The notes under the pieces: generated by a model
What the model saw: only the letters and a program-made list of their open reading frames with translations
Told to the model about the DNA's origin: nothing
Database searches by the model: none
Program-made: the position numbers and the translations under genes
Shown: positions 16,601 to 31,320 of the stretch, piece by piece
Numbering within the stretch: position 1 is the stretch's first letter
How the letters are laid out: each line of letters begins with the position of its first letter
Source of the DNA: Bugula neritina
Lineage: Eukaryota; Bryozoa; Gymnolaemata; Cheilostomatida; Bugulidae
Reading direction: 5' to 3'
DNA length: 64,000 nucleotides
NCBI GenBank assembly: GCA_964035545.1
Contig: CAXIUT010000230.1
Coordinates: 1,784,185-1,848,184 of the forward strand

Positions 16601-17568
16601 TACATTGCAACACATTAAAACATACTGCAACATATTGAAACGTACTGCAACATACTGAAATATACTGCAACATACTGAAATACTCTATAACATATTGAAA
16701 TATACTGCAACATACTGAATTACACTCTAACATACTGAAATATGCTGTAGCATACTGAAATACACTGCAACACATTGAAATATACTGCAACATACCGAAA
16801 TGAATGGTAAACTAGCGAAATAAACTGTAACATAATGAAACATACCGGAACATACTGCAAGATAATAAAATATACTGTAACACACTGAAATATACTGCAA
16901 GATACTGAAATATACTGCAACATACTGAAACGTAAGCAACATACTGAAATACGCTGCGACATACTGTAATATACTGCAAGATACTGCAAAATACTGAGTA
17001 CACTGTGTCATACTGAAATACACTGCAACATACTGCAAGATCTTGCAACATACTGAAATACACTGTAACATATTGAAATACACTGCATCATACTGCACCA
17101 TACTGAAATACACTGAAACATATTGATATATACTGCAACACATTGAAATATACTGCAACACACTGAAACATAAGGCAACATACTGAAATATACTGCGACA
17201 CATTGAAATATACTGCAACATACTAAAATATACTGCAACATACTGCAACATCCTAAAATACACTGTAACATACTGAAATACACTGCAACAACTTGAAAAA
17301 TACTGCAACATACCTAAACATTCGGCAACATACTAAAATACACTATAACATATTGAAATACACTGAAACATACTGAAATACACTATAACATATTGAAATA
17401 TGCTGTAGCATACTGAAGTATGCTGCCACACACTGCAGTATACTGTAATATACAGAAATGTACTGTAACATACTGAAACATACTGCAACATAGTGCAACG
17501 TACGGAAATACACTGTAACATAATGAAATACACTGCAACACATTGAAATATACTGCAACATAACGAAA
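13647..17568 (+). repeat. Higher-order unit A, copy 2, 3,922 bp
   Basis: The unit has the same length as 5,324-9,245 and sits at a constant offset of 8,323 bp from it. Landmarks at 7,215, 7,441, 7,598 and 7,848 recur at 15,538, 15,764, 15,921 and 16,171. It begins the second A+B super-unit. Confidence 0.88.
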
Positions 17569-20500
17569 TAAATGGTAAACTAGTGGAATATACTGTAACA
17601 CAATGAAATTGACTGCAAGATACTGAGATATACTGTAACATACTGAAGTACGCTGCCACATACTGAAATATACTGCAAGAAACTGCAACATACTGAAATA
17701 CTCTGGAATATATTGAAATACACTGCAACACTCTGAAAAATACTGCAACACACTGAAACATACGGCAACATACCGAAGTAAACTGCGACACGTTGAAAAT
17801 TACTGCAACATACTGAAATATACTGTAACACACTGAAATATACTGCAAGATACTGAAATATACAACAACATACTGAAACGTACGCAACATACTGAAATAC
17901 GGTGCAACATACTGTAATATCTTGCAAGATACTGCAAAATACTGAGTACACTGTGTCATACTGAAATACACTGCAACATACTGCAACATACCACAACGTA
18001 CTGATATATACCGCGACGCATTAAAATATACTGCAACATACGAAAATACACTGCAACATACTGAAATACATTGCAACACATGAAAACATACTGCAACATA
18101 TTGAAACGTACTGCAACATACTGAAATATATTGCAACATACTGAAATACTCTATAACATATTGAAATATACTGCAACATACTGAATTACACTCTAACATA
18201 CTGAAATATGCTGTAGCATACTGAAATACGCTGCAACACATTGAAATATACTGCAACATACCGAAATGAATGGTAAACTAGCGAAATAAACTGTAACATA
18301 ATGAAACATACCGGAACATACTGCAACATAATCAAATATACTGTAACACACTGAAATATGCTACAAGATACTGAAATATACTGCAACATACTGAAACGTA
18401 CGCAACATACTGAAATACGCTGCAACATACTGTAATATACTGCAAGGTAGTGCAAAATACTGAGTACACTGTGTCATACTGAAATACACTGCAACATACT
18501 GCAAGATATTGCAACATACTGAGATACACTGTGACACACTGAAATATACTGCAACATACTGCAACATACTGCAACATACTGCAACATACTGAACTACACT
18601 GTAACATATTGAAATACATTGCAACACATTGAAATATACTGCATCTTTTTGAAACATACTGCAACATACTGAATTACACTCTAACATACTGAAATATGCT
18701 GTAGCATACTGAAAAACACTACAACTCACTGAAGTATAGTGTAATATACGGAAATGTACTGCAACATGCCAAAATATACTGCAACATACTGAAATACACT
18801 GTAACATATTGAAATACACTGCAACATACTGCAACATACTGAAATACACTGTAACATATTGAAATACACTGCAACACACTGCAACATACTGCAACATACT
18901 GAAATACACTGGAATTAACTTCAACATACGGCAACATACTGAAATACACTGTGGCACACTGAAATACACTGCAACATACTGCAACATACTGCAACTTACT
19001 GAAATACACTGTAACATATTGAAATACACTGCAACATACTGCAACATACTGCAACATACTGAAATACACTGGAACTTACTGAAATGTACTGCGACACATT
19101 AAAATATACTGTAACATACTGAAATATACTTCAACATGCTGCAACATACCAAAATACAATGTAACATACTGAAATAGATTGCAACACATTGAAATATACT
19201 GCAACATACTGCAACATACTGCAACATACTGCAACATACTGAATTACACTCTAACATACTGAAATATGCTGTAGCATACTGAAAAACACTACAACTCACT
19301 GAAGTATAGTGTAATATACAGAAATGTACTGTAACATACTGAAGCATACGGCAACATACTGAAATACACTGTAACATATTGAAATACACTGCAACATACT
19401 GCAACATACCGAAATACACTGGAACATATTGAAATACACTGCAACCCATCGAAATATACTGCAACACACTGAAACATACAGCAACATACTGAAATATTCT
19501 GCAACATACTGCAACATACTAAAATACACTGTAACATACTGAAATACATTGCAAAACAATAAAATATACTGCAACATACTAAAACATACTGCAACATACT
19601 GAAACATACTGAATTACACTCTAACATACTGAAATATGGTGTAGCACACTGAAATACACTGCAACACACTGAAGTGCACTGTAATATACAGAAATGTGCT
19701 GCAACATACTGAATTATACTGCAACATACTGCAACATACTGAAATACACTGTAACATAACGAAATACACTGCAACACATTGAAATATACTGCAACATACT
19801 GAAATGATTGGTAAACTAGTGAAATGTACTGTAACATCATGAAACATACCGGAACATTCTGCAACATAATGAAATATACTGTAGCACACTGAAATATGCT
19901 GCACGATACTGAAATATACTGTAACATACTGAAATGTACGCAACATACTGAAGTACGCTGCAACATACTGATTTATACTGCAAGATACTGCAACATACTG
20001 AATTCCACTGTAACATACTGAAATGCACTGCAACATACTGCAACATACTGAATTACACTGGAACATATTGAAATACACTGCAACACTTTGAAATATACTG
20101 CAACACACTGAAACATATGGCAACATACCGAAATACACTGCGACACGTTGACAAATACTGCAACATACTGAAATATACTGCAAGTGGTGCAACATACTGA
20201 AATATACTGTACTATACTAAAAATCTTTGCAAAACAATAAAATATACTGCAACATACTGAAACATACTGCAACATACTGAAATATACTGTAACATACTGA
20301 GACACACTATAACATATTGAAATATACTGCAACATACTGAATTACACTCTAACATACTGAAGTATGCTGTAGCATACTGAAATACACTGCCACACACTGA
20401 AGTATACTGTATTATACAGAAATGTACTGCAACATACTGAATTATACTACAACACACTGCAACATACTGAAATACACTGTAACATAACAAAATACATTGC

Positions 20501-21958
20501 AACACCTTGAAATATACTGCAACATACCGAAATAAATGGTAAACAAGTGAAATATACTGTAACACAATGAAACATACAGGAACATACTGCAACATAATGA
20601 AATATACTGTAGCACACTGAAATATCCTGCACGATACTGAAATATCCTGTAACATACTGAAATGTACGCAACATACTGAAGTTTGCTGCAACATACTGAT
20701 TTATACTGCAAGATATTGCAACATACTGAAATACACTGTAACAAACCGAAATACACTGCAACATACTGCAACATACTGAATTACACTGGAACATATTGAA
20801 ATACACTGCAACACTTTGAAATATACTGCAACACACTGAAACATCTGGCAACATACCGAAATACACTGCGACACGTTGAAAAATACTGCAACATACTGAA
20901 ATATACTGCAAGTGGTGCAACATACTGAAATACATTGGGACACACTGAAATACTCTGCAACATACTGCAACATACCACAACGTACTGAAATATACCGCGA
21001 CGCATTATAATATACTGCAACATACTAAAATACACTGCAACATACTGAAATACATTGCAACACATTAAAACATACTGCAACATATTGAAACGTACTGCAA
21101 CATACTGAAATATACTGCAACACACTGAAATACTCTATAACATATTGAAATATACTGCAACATACTGAATTACACTCTAACATACTGAAATATGCTGTAG
21201 CATACTGAAATGCACTGCAACACATTGAAATTTACTGCAACATACCGAAATGAATGGTAAACTAGCGAAATAAACTGTAACATAATGAAACATACCGGAA
21301 CATACTGCAACATAATAAAATATACTGTAACACACTGAAATATATTGCAGGATACTGAAATATACTGCAACATACTGAAACGAACGCAACATACTGAAAT
21401 ACGCTGCGACATACTGTAATATACTGCAAGATACTGCAAAATACTGAGTACACTGTGTCATACTGAAATACACTGCATCATACTGCAACATACTGAAATA
21501 CACTGAAACATATTGATATATACTGCAACACTTTGAAATATACTGCAACACACTGAAACATAAGGCAACATACTGAAATATACTGCGACACATTGAAATA
21601 TACTGCAACATACTAAAATATACTGCAACATACTGCAACATCCTAAAATACACTGTAACATACTGAAATGCACTGCAACAACTTGAAAAATACTGCAACA
21701 TACCTAAACATACGGCAACATACTAAAATACACTATAAAATATTGAAATATACTGAAACATACTGAAATACACTATAACATATTGAAATATGTGGTAGCA
21801 TACTGAAATATGCTGCCACACACTGAAGTATACTGTAATATACAGAAATGTACTGTAACATACTGAAACATACTGCAACATAGTGCAACGTACGGAAATC
21901 CACTGTAACATAATGAAATACGCTGCAACACATTGAAATATACTGCAACATAACGAAA
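17569..21958 (+). repeat. Higher-order unit B, copy 2, 4,390 bp
   Basis: This is the second B unit. It is 11 bp shorter than the first overall; a loss near 19,605 accounts for 20 bp, and there are smaller compensating changes. The stretch 10,776-11,144 recurs unchanged at the translated level at 19,099-19,467. The right half, from about 20,200, drifts further from copy 1. Confidence 0.86.
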
Positions 21959-24830
21959 TAAATGGTAAACTAGTGGAATATACTGTAACACAATGAAATT
22001 GACTGCAAGATACTGAAATATACTGTAACATACTGAAATACGCTGCCACATACTGAAATATACTGCAAGAAACTGCAACATACTGAAATACTCTGGAACA
22101 TATTGAAATACACTGCAACACTCTGAAAAATACTGCAAAACACTGAAACATACGGCAACATACCGAAATAAACTGCGACACGTTGAAATTTACTGCAACA
22201 TACTGAAATATACTGTAACACACTGAAATATACTGCAAGATACTGAAATATACAACAACATACTGAAACGTACGCAACATACTGAAATACGGTGCAACAT
22301 ACTGTAATATCTTGCAAGATACTGCAAAATACTGAGTACACTGTGTCATACTGAAATACACTGCAACATACTGCAACATACCACAACGTACTGATATATA
22401 CCGCGACGCATTAAAATATACTGCAACATACGAAAATACACTGCAACATACTGAAATACATTGCAACACATTAAAACATACTGCAACATATTGAAACGTA
22501 CTGCAACATACTGAAATATATTGCAACATACTGAAATACTCTATAACATATTGAAATATACTGCAACATACTGAATTACACTCTAACATACTGAAATATG
22601 CTGTAGCATACTGAAATACGCTGCAACACATTGAAATATACTGCAACATACCGAAATGAATGGTAAACTAGCGAAATAAACTGTAACATAATGAAACATA
22701 CCGGAACATACTGCAACATAATCAAATATACTGTAACACACTGAAATATGCTACAAGATACTGAAATATACTGCAACATACTGAAACGTACGCAACATAC
22801 TGAAATACGCTGCAACATACTGTAATATACTGCAAGGTACTGCAAAATACTGAGTACACTGTGTCATACTGAAATACACTGCAACATACTGCAAGATATT
22901 GCAACATACTGAGATACACTGTGACACACTGAAATATACTGCAACATACTGCAACATACTGCAACATACTGCAACATACTGAACTACACTGTAACATATT
23001 GAAATACATTGCAACACATTGAAATATACTGCATCTTTTTGAAACATACTGCAACATACTGAATTACACTCTAACATACTGAAATATGCTGTAGCATACT
23101 GAAAAACACTACAACTCACTGAAGTATAGTGTAATATACGGAAATGTACTGCAACATGCCAAAATATACTGCAACATACTGAAATACACTGTAACATTTT
23201 GAAATACACTGCAACATACTGCAACATACTGAAATACACTGTAACATATTGAAATACACTGCAACACACTGCAACATACTGCAACATACTGAAATACACT
23301 GGAACTAACTTCAACATACGGCAACATACTGAAATACACTGTGGCACACTGAAATACACTGCAACATACTGCAACATACTGCAACTTACTGAAATACACT
23401 GTAACATATTGAAATACACTGGAACATACTGCAACATACTGCAACATACTGAAATACACTGGAACTTACTGAAATGTACTGCGACACATTAAAATATACT
23501 GTAACATACTGAAATATACTTCAACATGCTGCAACATACCAAAATACAATGTAACATACTGAAATAGATTGCAACACATTGAAATATACTGCAACATACT
23601 GCAACATACTGCAACATACTGCAACATACTGAATTACACTCTAACATACTGAAATATGCTGTAGCATACTGAAAAACACTACAACTCACTGAAGTATAGT
23701 GTAATATACAGAAATGTACTGTAACATACTGAAGCATACGGCAACATACTGAAATACACTGTAACATATTGAAATACACTGCAACATACTGCAACATACC
23801 GAGATACACTGGAACATATTGAAATACACTGCAACACATCGAAATATACTGCAACACACTGAAACATACGGCAACATACTGAAATATTCTGCAACATACT
23901 GCAACATACTAAAATACACTGTAACATACTGAAATACATTGCAAAACAATAAAATATACTGCAACATACTAAAACATACTGCAACATACTGAAACATACT
24001 GAATTACACTCTAACATACTGAAATATGGTGTAGCACACTGAAATACACACTGAAGTGCACTGTAATATACAGAAATGTACTGCAACATACTGAATTATA
24101 CTGCAACATACTGCAACATACTGAAATACACTGTAACATAACGAAATACACTGCAACACATTGAAATATACTGCAACATACTGAAATGATTGGTAAACTA
24201 GTGAAATGTACTGTAACATCATGAAACATACCGGAACATTCTGCAACATAATGAAATATACTGTAGCACACTGAAATATGCTGCACGATACTGAAATATA
24301 CTGTAACATACTGAAATGTACGCAACATACTGAAGTACGCTGCAACATACTGATTTATACTGCAAGATACTGCAACATACTGAATTCCACTGTAACATAC
24401 TGAAATACACTGCAACATACTGCAACATACTGAATTACACTGGAACATATTGAAATACACTGCAACACTTTGAAATATACTGCAACACACTGAAACATAT
24501 GGCAACATACCGAAATACACTGCGACACGTTGACAAATACTGCAACATACTGAAATATACTGCAAGTGGTGCAACATACTGAAATATACTGTACTATACT
24601 AAAAATCTTTGCAAAACAATAAAATATACTGCAACATACTGAAACATACTGCAACATACTGAAATATACTGTAACATACTGAGACACACTATAACATATT
24701 GAAATATACTGCAACATACTGAATTACACTCTAACATACTGAAGTATGCTGTAGCATACTGAAATACACTGCCACACACTGAAGTATGCTGTATTATACA
24801 GAAATGTACTGCAACATAGTGAATTATACT
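21959..24830 (+). repeat. Third B-type unit, truncated
   Basis: The B-specific landmark found at 11,311 and 19,614 recurs at 24,011, at nearly the same distance from the unit start (2,052 bp against 2,065 and 2,045). Similarity to B continues to about 24.83 kb. There the order breaks, and a segment resembling the sequence around 21.1 kb follows at an offset of 3,714. The end point is approximate. Confidence 0.7.
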
Positions 24831-27350
24831 ACAACATACTGAAATACTCTATAACATATTGAAATATCCTGCAACATACTGAATTACACTCTAACATACT
24901 GAAATATGCTGTAGCATACTGAAATGCACTGCAACACATTGAAATTTACTGCAACATACCGAAATGAATGGTAAACTAGGGAAATAAACTGTAACATAAT
25001 GAAACATACCGGAACATACTGCAACATAATAAAATATACTGTAACACACTGAAATATATTGCAAGATACTGAAATATACTGCAACATACTGAAACGAACG
25101 CAACATACTGAAATACGCTGCGACATACTGTAATATACTGCAAGATACTGCAAAATACTGAGTACACTGTGTCATACTGAAATACACTGCATCATACTGC
25201 AACATACTGAAATACACTGAAACATATTGATATATACTGCAACACTTTGAAATATACTGCAACACACTGAAACATAAGGCAACATACTGAAATACGCTGC
25301 AACATACTGTAATATACTGCAAGATACTGCAAAATACTGAGTACACTGTGTCATACTGAAATACACTGCAACATACTGCAAGATATTGCAACATACTGAA
25401 ATACACTCTGACACACTGAAATATACTGCAACATACTGCAACATACTGCAACATACTGCAACATACTGAAATACACTGTAACATATTGAAATACACTGCA
25501 ACATACTGCAACATACTGAAATACACTGGAACACACTGAAATATACTGCGACACATTAAAATATACTGTAACATACTGAAATATACTTCAACATACTGCA
25601 ACATACTAAAATACACTGTAACATACTGAAATACATTGCAACACATTGAAATATACTGCAACATACTGAAACATACTGCAACATACTGAATTACACTATA
25701 ACATATTGAAATATTCTGCAACATACTGAATTGCACTCTAACATAGTGAAATATGCTGTAGCATACTGAAAAACACTACAACTCACTGAAGTATGGTGTA
25801 ATATACGGAAATGTACTGCAACATGCCAAAATATACTGCAACATACTGAAATACACTGGAACATATTGATATGCACTGCAACACATTGAAATATACTGCA
25901 ACACACTGAAACATAAGGCAACATAGTGAAATATACTGCGACACATTGAAATATACTGCAACATACTAAAATATACTGCAACATACGGCAACATCCTGAA
26001 ACACACTGTAACATACTGAAAGACACTGCAACGCCTTGAAAAATACTTCAACATACTTAAACATACGGCAACATACTGAAATACACTGAAATACACTGCA
26101 ACATACTGCAACATACTGCAACATACTGAAATACACTGTAACATATTGAAATACACTGCAACATACTGCAACATACTGCAACATACTGAAAAATACTGGA
26201 ACTTACTGAAACATACGGCAACATACTGAAATACACTGTGGCACACAGAAATACACTGCAACATACTGCAACATACTGCAACATACTGAAATACACTGTA
26301 ACATATTGAAATACACTGCAACATACTGCAACATACTGCAACATACTGAAATACACTGGAACTTACTGAAATATACTGCGACACATTAAAATATACTGTA
26401 ACATACTGAAATATACTTCAACATGCTGCAACATACTAAAATACAATGTAACATACTGAAATGGATTGCAACACATTGAAATATACTGCAACATACTGAA
26501 TTACACTATAACATATTGAAATATACTGCAAGATACTGAATTACACTCTAACATACTGAAACATGCTGTAGCATACTGAATTACACTGCAACACACTGAA
26601 GTATACTCTAATATACTGAAATGTACTGCGACATACTGAATTATACTGCAACATACTGCAACATACTGAAATACACTGTAACATAATGAAACATGCTATA
26701 GCACACTGAAATACACTGCAACACACTGAAGTATACTGTAATGTACTGAAATGTACTGCAACATACTGGAATATACCGTAACACACTGAAATATACTCTA
26801 ACCTACCGAAATACACTGTAACATACTGAAATAAACTGCAGCCTACTGCAATATACTGAATTACACTTGAACATAATGAAATACATTGCAACACCTTGAA
26901 ATATACTGCAACATACCGAAATGAATGGTAAACAAGTGAAATATACTGTAACACAATGAAACATACAGGAACATACTGCAACATAATGAAATATACTGTA
27001 GCACACTGAAATATACTGCACGATACTGAAATATTCTGTAACATACTGAAATGTACGCAACATACTGAAGTTTGCTGCAACATACTGATTTATACTGCAA
27101 GATACTGCAACATACTGAAATACACTGTAACAAACTGAAACACACTGCAACATACTGCAACATACTGAATTACACTGGAACATATTGAAATACACTGCAA
27201 CACTTTGAAATATACTGCAACACACTGAAACATCTGGCAACATACCGAAATACACTGCGACACGTTGAAAAATACTGCAACATACTGAAATATACTGCAA
27301 GTGGTGCAACATACTGAAATACATTGGGACACACTGAAATACACTGCAAC
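24831..27350 (+). repeat. Decamer array with mixed higher-order order
   Basis: The stretch is continuous decamer repeat. Its left part resembles 21,130-21,700, and its right part (from about 26,800) resembles 20,440-21,100 at an offset near 6.4 kb. Between them lie runs of near-pure TACTGCAACA/TACTGAAATA. I see no clean unit period here, so it looks like a mosaic produced by unequal exchange. Confidence 0.7.
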
Positions 27351-30300
27351 ATACTGCAACATACCACAACGTACTGAAATATACTGCGACGCATTATAAT
27401 ATACTGCAACATACTAAAATACACTGCAACATACTGAAATACATTGCAACACATTAAAACATACTGCAACATATTGAAACGTACTGCAACATACTGAAAT
27501 ATACTGCAATATACTGAAATACTCTATAACATATTGAAATATACTGCAACATACTGAATTACACTCTAACATACTGAAATATGCTGTAGCATACTGAAAT
27601 ACACTGCAACACATTGAAATTTACTGCAACATACCGAAATGAATGGTAAACTAGTGAAATATACTGTAACATAATGAAAGATACTGGAACATACTGCAAC
27701 ATAATAAAATATACTGTAACACACTGAAATATACTGCAAGATACTGAAATATACTGCAACATACTGAAACGTACGCAACATACTGAAATACGCTGCGACA
27801 TACTGTAATATACTGCAAGATACTGCAAAATACTGAGTACACTCTGTCATACTGAAATACACTGTAACATATTGAAAGACACTGCATCATACTGCAACAT
27901 ACTTAAATACACTGAAACATATTGATATATACTGCAACACATTGAAATATACTGCAACACACTGAAACATAAGGCAACATACTGAAATATACTGCGACAC
28001 ATTGAAATATACTGCAACATACTAAAATATACTGCAACATACTGCAACATCCTAAAATACACTGTAACATACTGAAATACACTGCAACAACTTGAAAAAT
28101 AGTGCAACATACCTAAACATACGGCAACATACTAAAATACACTATAACATATTGAAATATACTGAAACATACTGAAATACACTATAACATATTGAAATAT
28201 GCTGTAGCATACTGAAATATGCTGCCACACACTGAAGTATACTGTAATATACAGAAATGTACTGTGACATACTGAAACATACTGCAACATAGTACAACGT
28301 ACGGAAATACACTGTAACATAATGAATTACACTGCAACACATTGAAATATACTGCAACATAACAAAATAAATGGTAAACTAGTGGAATATACTGTCCCAC
28401 AATGAAATTGACTGCAAGATACTGAAATATACTGTAACATACTGAAATACGCTGCCACATACTGAAATATACTGCAAGAAACTGCAACATACTGAAATAC
28501 TCTGGAACATATTGAAATACACTGCAACACTCTGAAAAATACTGCAACACACTGAAACATACGGCAACATACCGAAATAAACTGCGGCACGTTGAAAATT
28601 ACTGCAACATGCTGAAATATACTGTAACACACTGAAATATACTGCAAAATACTGAAATATACTGCAACATACTGAAACGTACGCAACATACTGAAATACG
28701 CTGCAACATACTGTAATCGCTTGCCAGATACTGCAAAATACTGAGTACACTGCGTCATACTAAAGTACACTGCAACATACTGCAACATACCACAACGTAC
28801 TGATATATACCGCGACGCATTAAAATATACTGCAACATACTAAAATACACTGCAACATACTGAAATACATTGCAACACATTAAAACATACTGCAACATAT
28901 TGAATTGTACTGCAACATACTGAAATATACTGCAACATACTGAAATACTCTATAACATATTGAAATATACTGCAACATACTGAATTACACTCTAACATAC
29001 TGAAATATGCTGTAGCATACTGAAAAACGCTGCAACACATTGAAATATACTGCAACATACCGAAATGAATGGTAAACTAGCGAAAAAAACTGTAACATAA
29101 TGAAACATACCGGAACATACTGCAACATAATAAAATATACTGTAACACACTGAAATATACTGCAAGATACTGAAATATACTGCAACATACTGAAACGTAC
29201 GCAACATACTGAAATACGCTGCAACATACTGTAATATACTGCAAGATACTGCAAAATACTGAGTACACTGTGTCATACTGAAATACACTGCAACATACTG
29301 CAAGATATTGCAACATACTGAAATACACTGTAACATATTGAAATACACTGCATCATACTGCAACATACTTAAATACACTGAAACATATTGATATATACTG
29401 CAACACATTGAAATATACTGCAACACACTGAAACATAAGGCAACATACTGAAATATACTGCGACACATTGAAATATACTGCAACATACTAAAATATACTG
29501 CAACATAGTGCAACATCCTAAAATACACTGTAACATACTGAAATACACTGCAACAACTTGAAAAATAGTGCAACATACCTAAACATACGGCAACATACTA
29601 AAATACACTATAACATATTGAAATATACTGAAACATACTGAAATACACTATAACATATTGAAATATGCTGTAGCATACGGAAATATGCTGCCACACACTG
29701 AAGTATACTGTAATATACAGAAATGTACTGTGACATACTGAAACATACTGCAACATAGTGCAACGTACGGAAGTACACTGTAACATAATGAAATACACTG
29801 CAACACATTGAAACATACTGCAACATAACGAAATAAATGGTAAACTAGTGGAATATACTGTCCAACAATTAAATTGACTGCAAGATACTGAAATATACTG
29901 TAACATACTGAAATACGCTGCCACATACTGAAATATACTGCAAGAAACTGCAACATACTGAAATACTCTGGAACATATTGAAATACACTGCAACACTCTG
30001 AAAAATACTGCAACACACTGAAACATACGGCAACATACCGAAATAAACTGCGACACGTTGAAAATTACTGCAACATACTGAAATATACTGTAACACACTG
30101 AAATATACTGCAAAATACTGAAATATACTGCAACATACTGAAACGTACGCAACATACTGAAATACGCTGCAACATACTGTAATCGCTTGCCAGATACTGC
30201 AAAATACTGAGTACACTGCGTCATACTGAAGTACACTGCAACATACTGCAACATACCACAACGTACTGATATATACCGCGACGCATTAAAATATACTGCA

Positions 30301-30785
30301 ACATACTAAAATACACTGCAACATACTGAAATACATTGCAACACATTAAAACATACTGCAACATATTGAAACGTACTGCAACATACTGAAATATACTGCA
30401 ACATACTGAAATACTCTATAACATATTGAAATATACTGCAACATACTGAATTACACTCTAACATACTGAAATATGCTGTAGCATACTGAAAAACGCTGCA
30501 ACACATTGAAATATACTGCAACACACCGAAATGAATGGTAAACTAGCGAAAAAAACTGTAACATAATGAAACATACCGGAACATACTGCAACATAATAAA
30601 ATATACTGTAACACACTGAAATATACTGCAAGATACTGAAATATACTGCAACATACTGAAACGTACGCAACATACTGAAATACGCTGCAACATACTGTAA
30701 TATACTGCAAGATACTGCAAAATACTGAGTACACTGTGTCATACTGAAATACACTGCAACATACTGCAAGATATTGCAACATACT
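27350..30785 (+). repeat. Tandem 1,466-bp module, about 2.3 copies
   Basis: The unit marker occurs at 28,368 and again at 29,834, exactly 1,466 bp later. A private variant TCGCTTGCCAG occurs at 28,717 and 30,183, also 1,466 bp apart and nowhere else that I noticed. The first interval is 40 bp shorter (landmarks at 27,559 and 28,985). The copy to the right runs out at about 30,785, where GAGATACACTGTGAC replaces the expected text. The same 1,466-bp spacing straddles the A and B unit boundaries further left. Confidence 0.85.
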
Positions 30786-31320
30786 GAGATACACTGTGAC
30801 ACACTGAAATATACTGCAACATACTGCAACATACTGCAACATATTGCAACATACTGAACTACACTGTAACATATTGAAATACATTGCAACACATTGAAAT
30901 ATACTGCATCATTTTGAAACATACTGCAACATACTGAATTACACTCTAACATACTGAAATATGCTGTAGCATACTGAAAAACACTACAACTCACTGAAGT
31001 ATAGTGTAATATACGGAAATGTACTGCAACATGCCAAAATATACTGCAACACACTGAAAAATAAGGCAACATAGTGAAACATACTGCGACACATTGAAAT
31101 ATACTGCAACATACTAAAATATACTGCAACATACTGCAACATCCTAAAACACACTGTAACATACTGAAATACACTGCAACGCCTTGAAAAGTACTTCAAC
31201 ATACTTAAACATACGGCAACATACTGAAATACACTGTAACATATTGAAATACACCGCAACATACTGCAACATACTGCAACATACTGAAATACACTGGAAC
31301 TTACTGGAACATACGGCAAC
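30786..31320 (+). repeat. Decamer array between higher-order blocks
   Basis: Ordinary decamer repeat links the 1,466-bp module to the duplicated block that follows. Parts match the B units near 10.2-10.5 kb. No independent period is visible. Confidence 0.7.
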
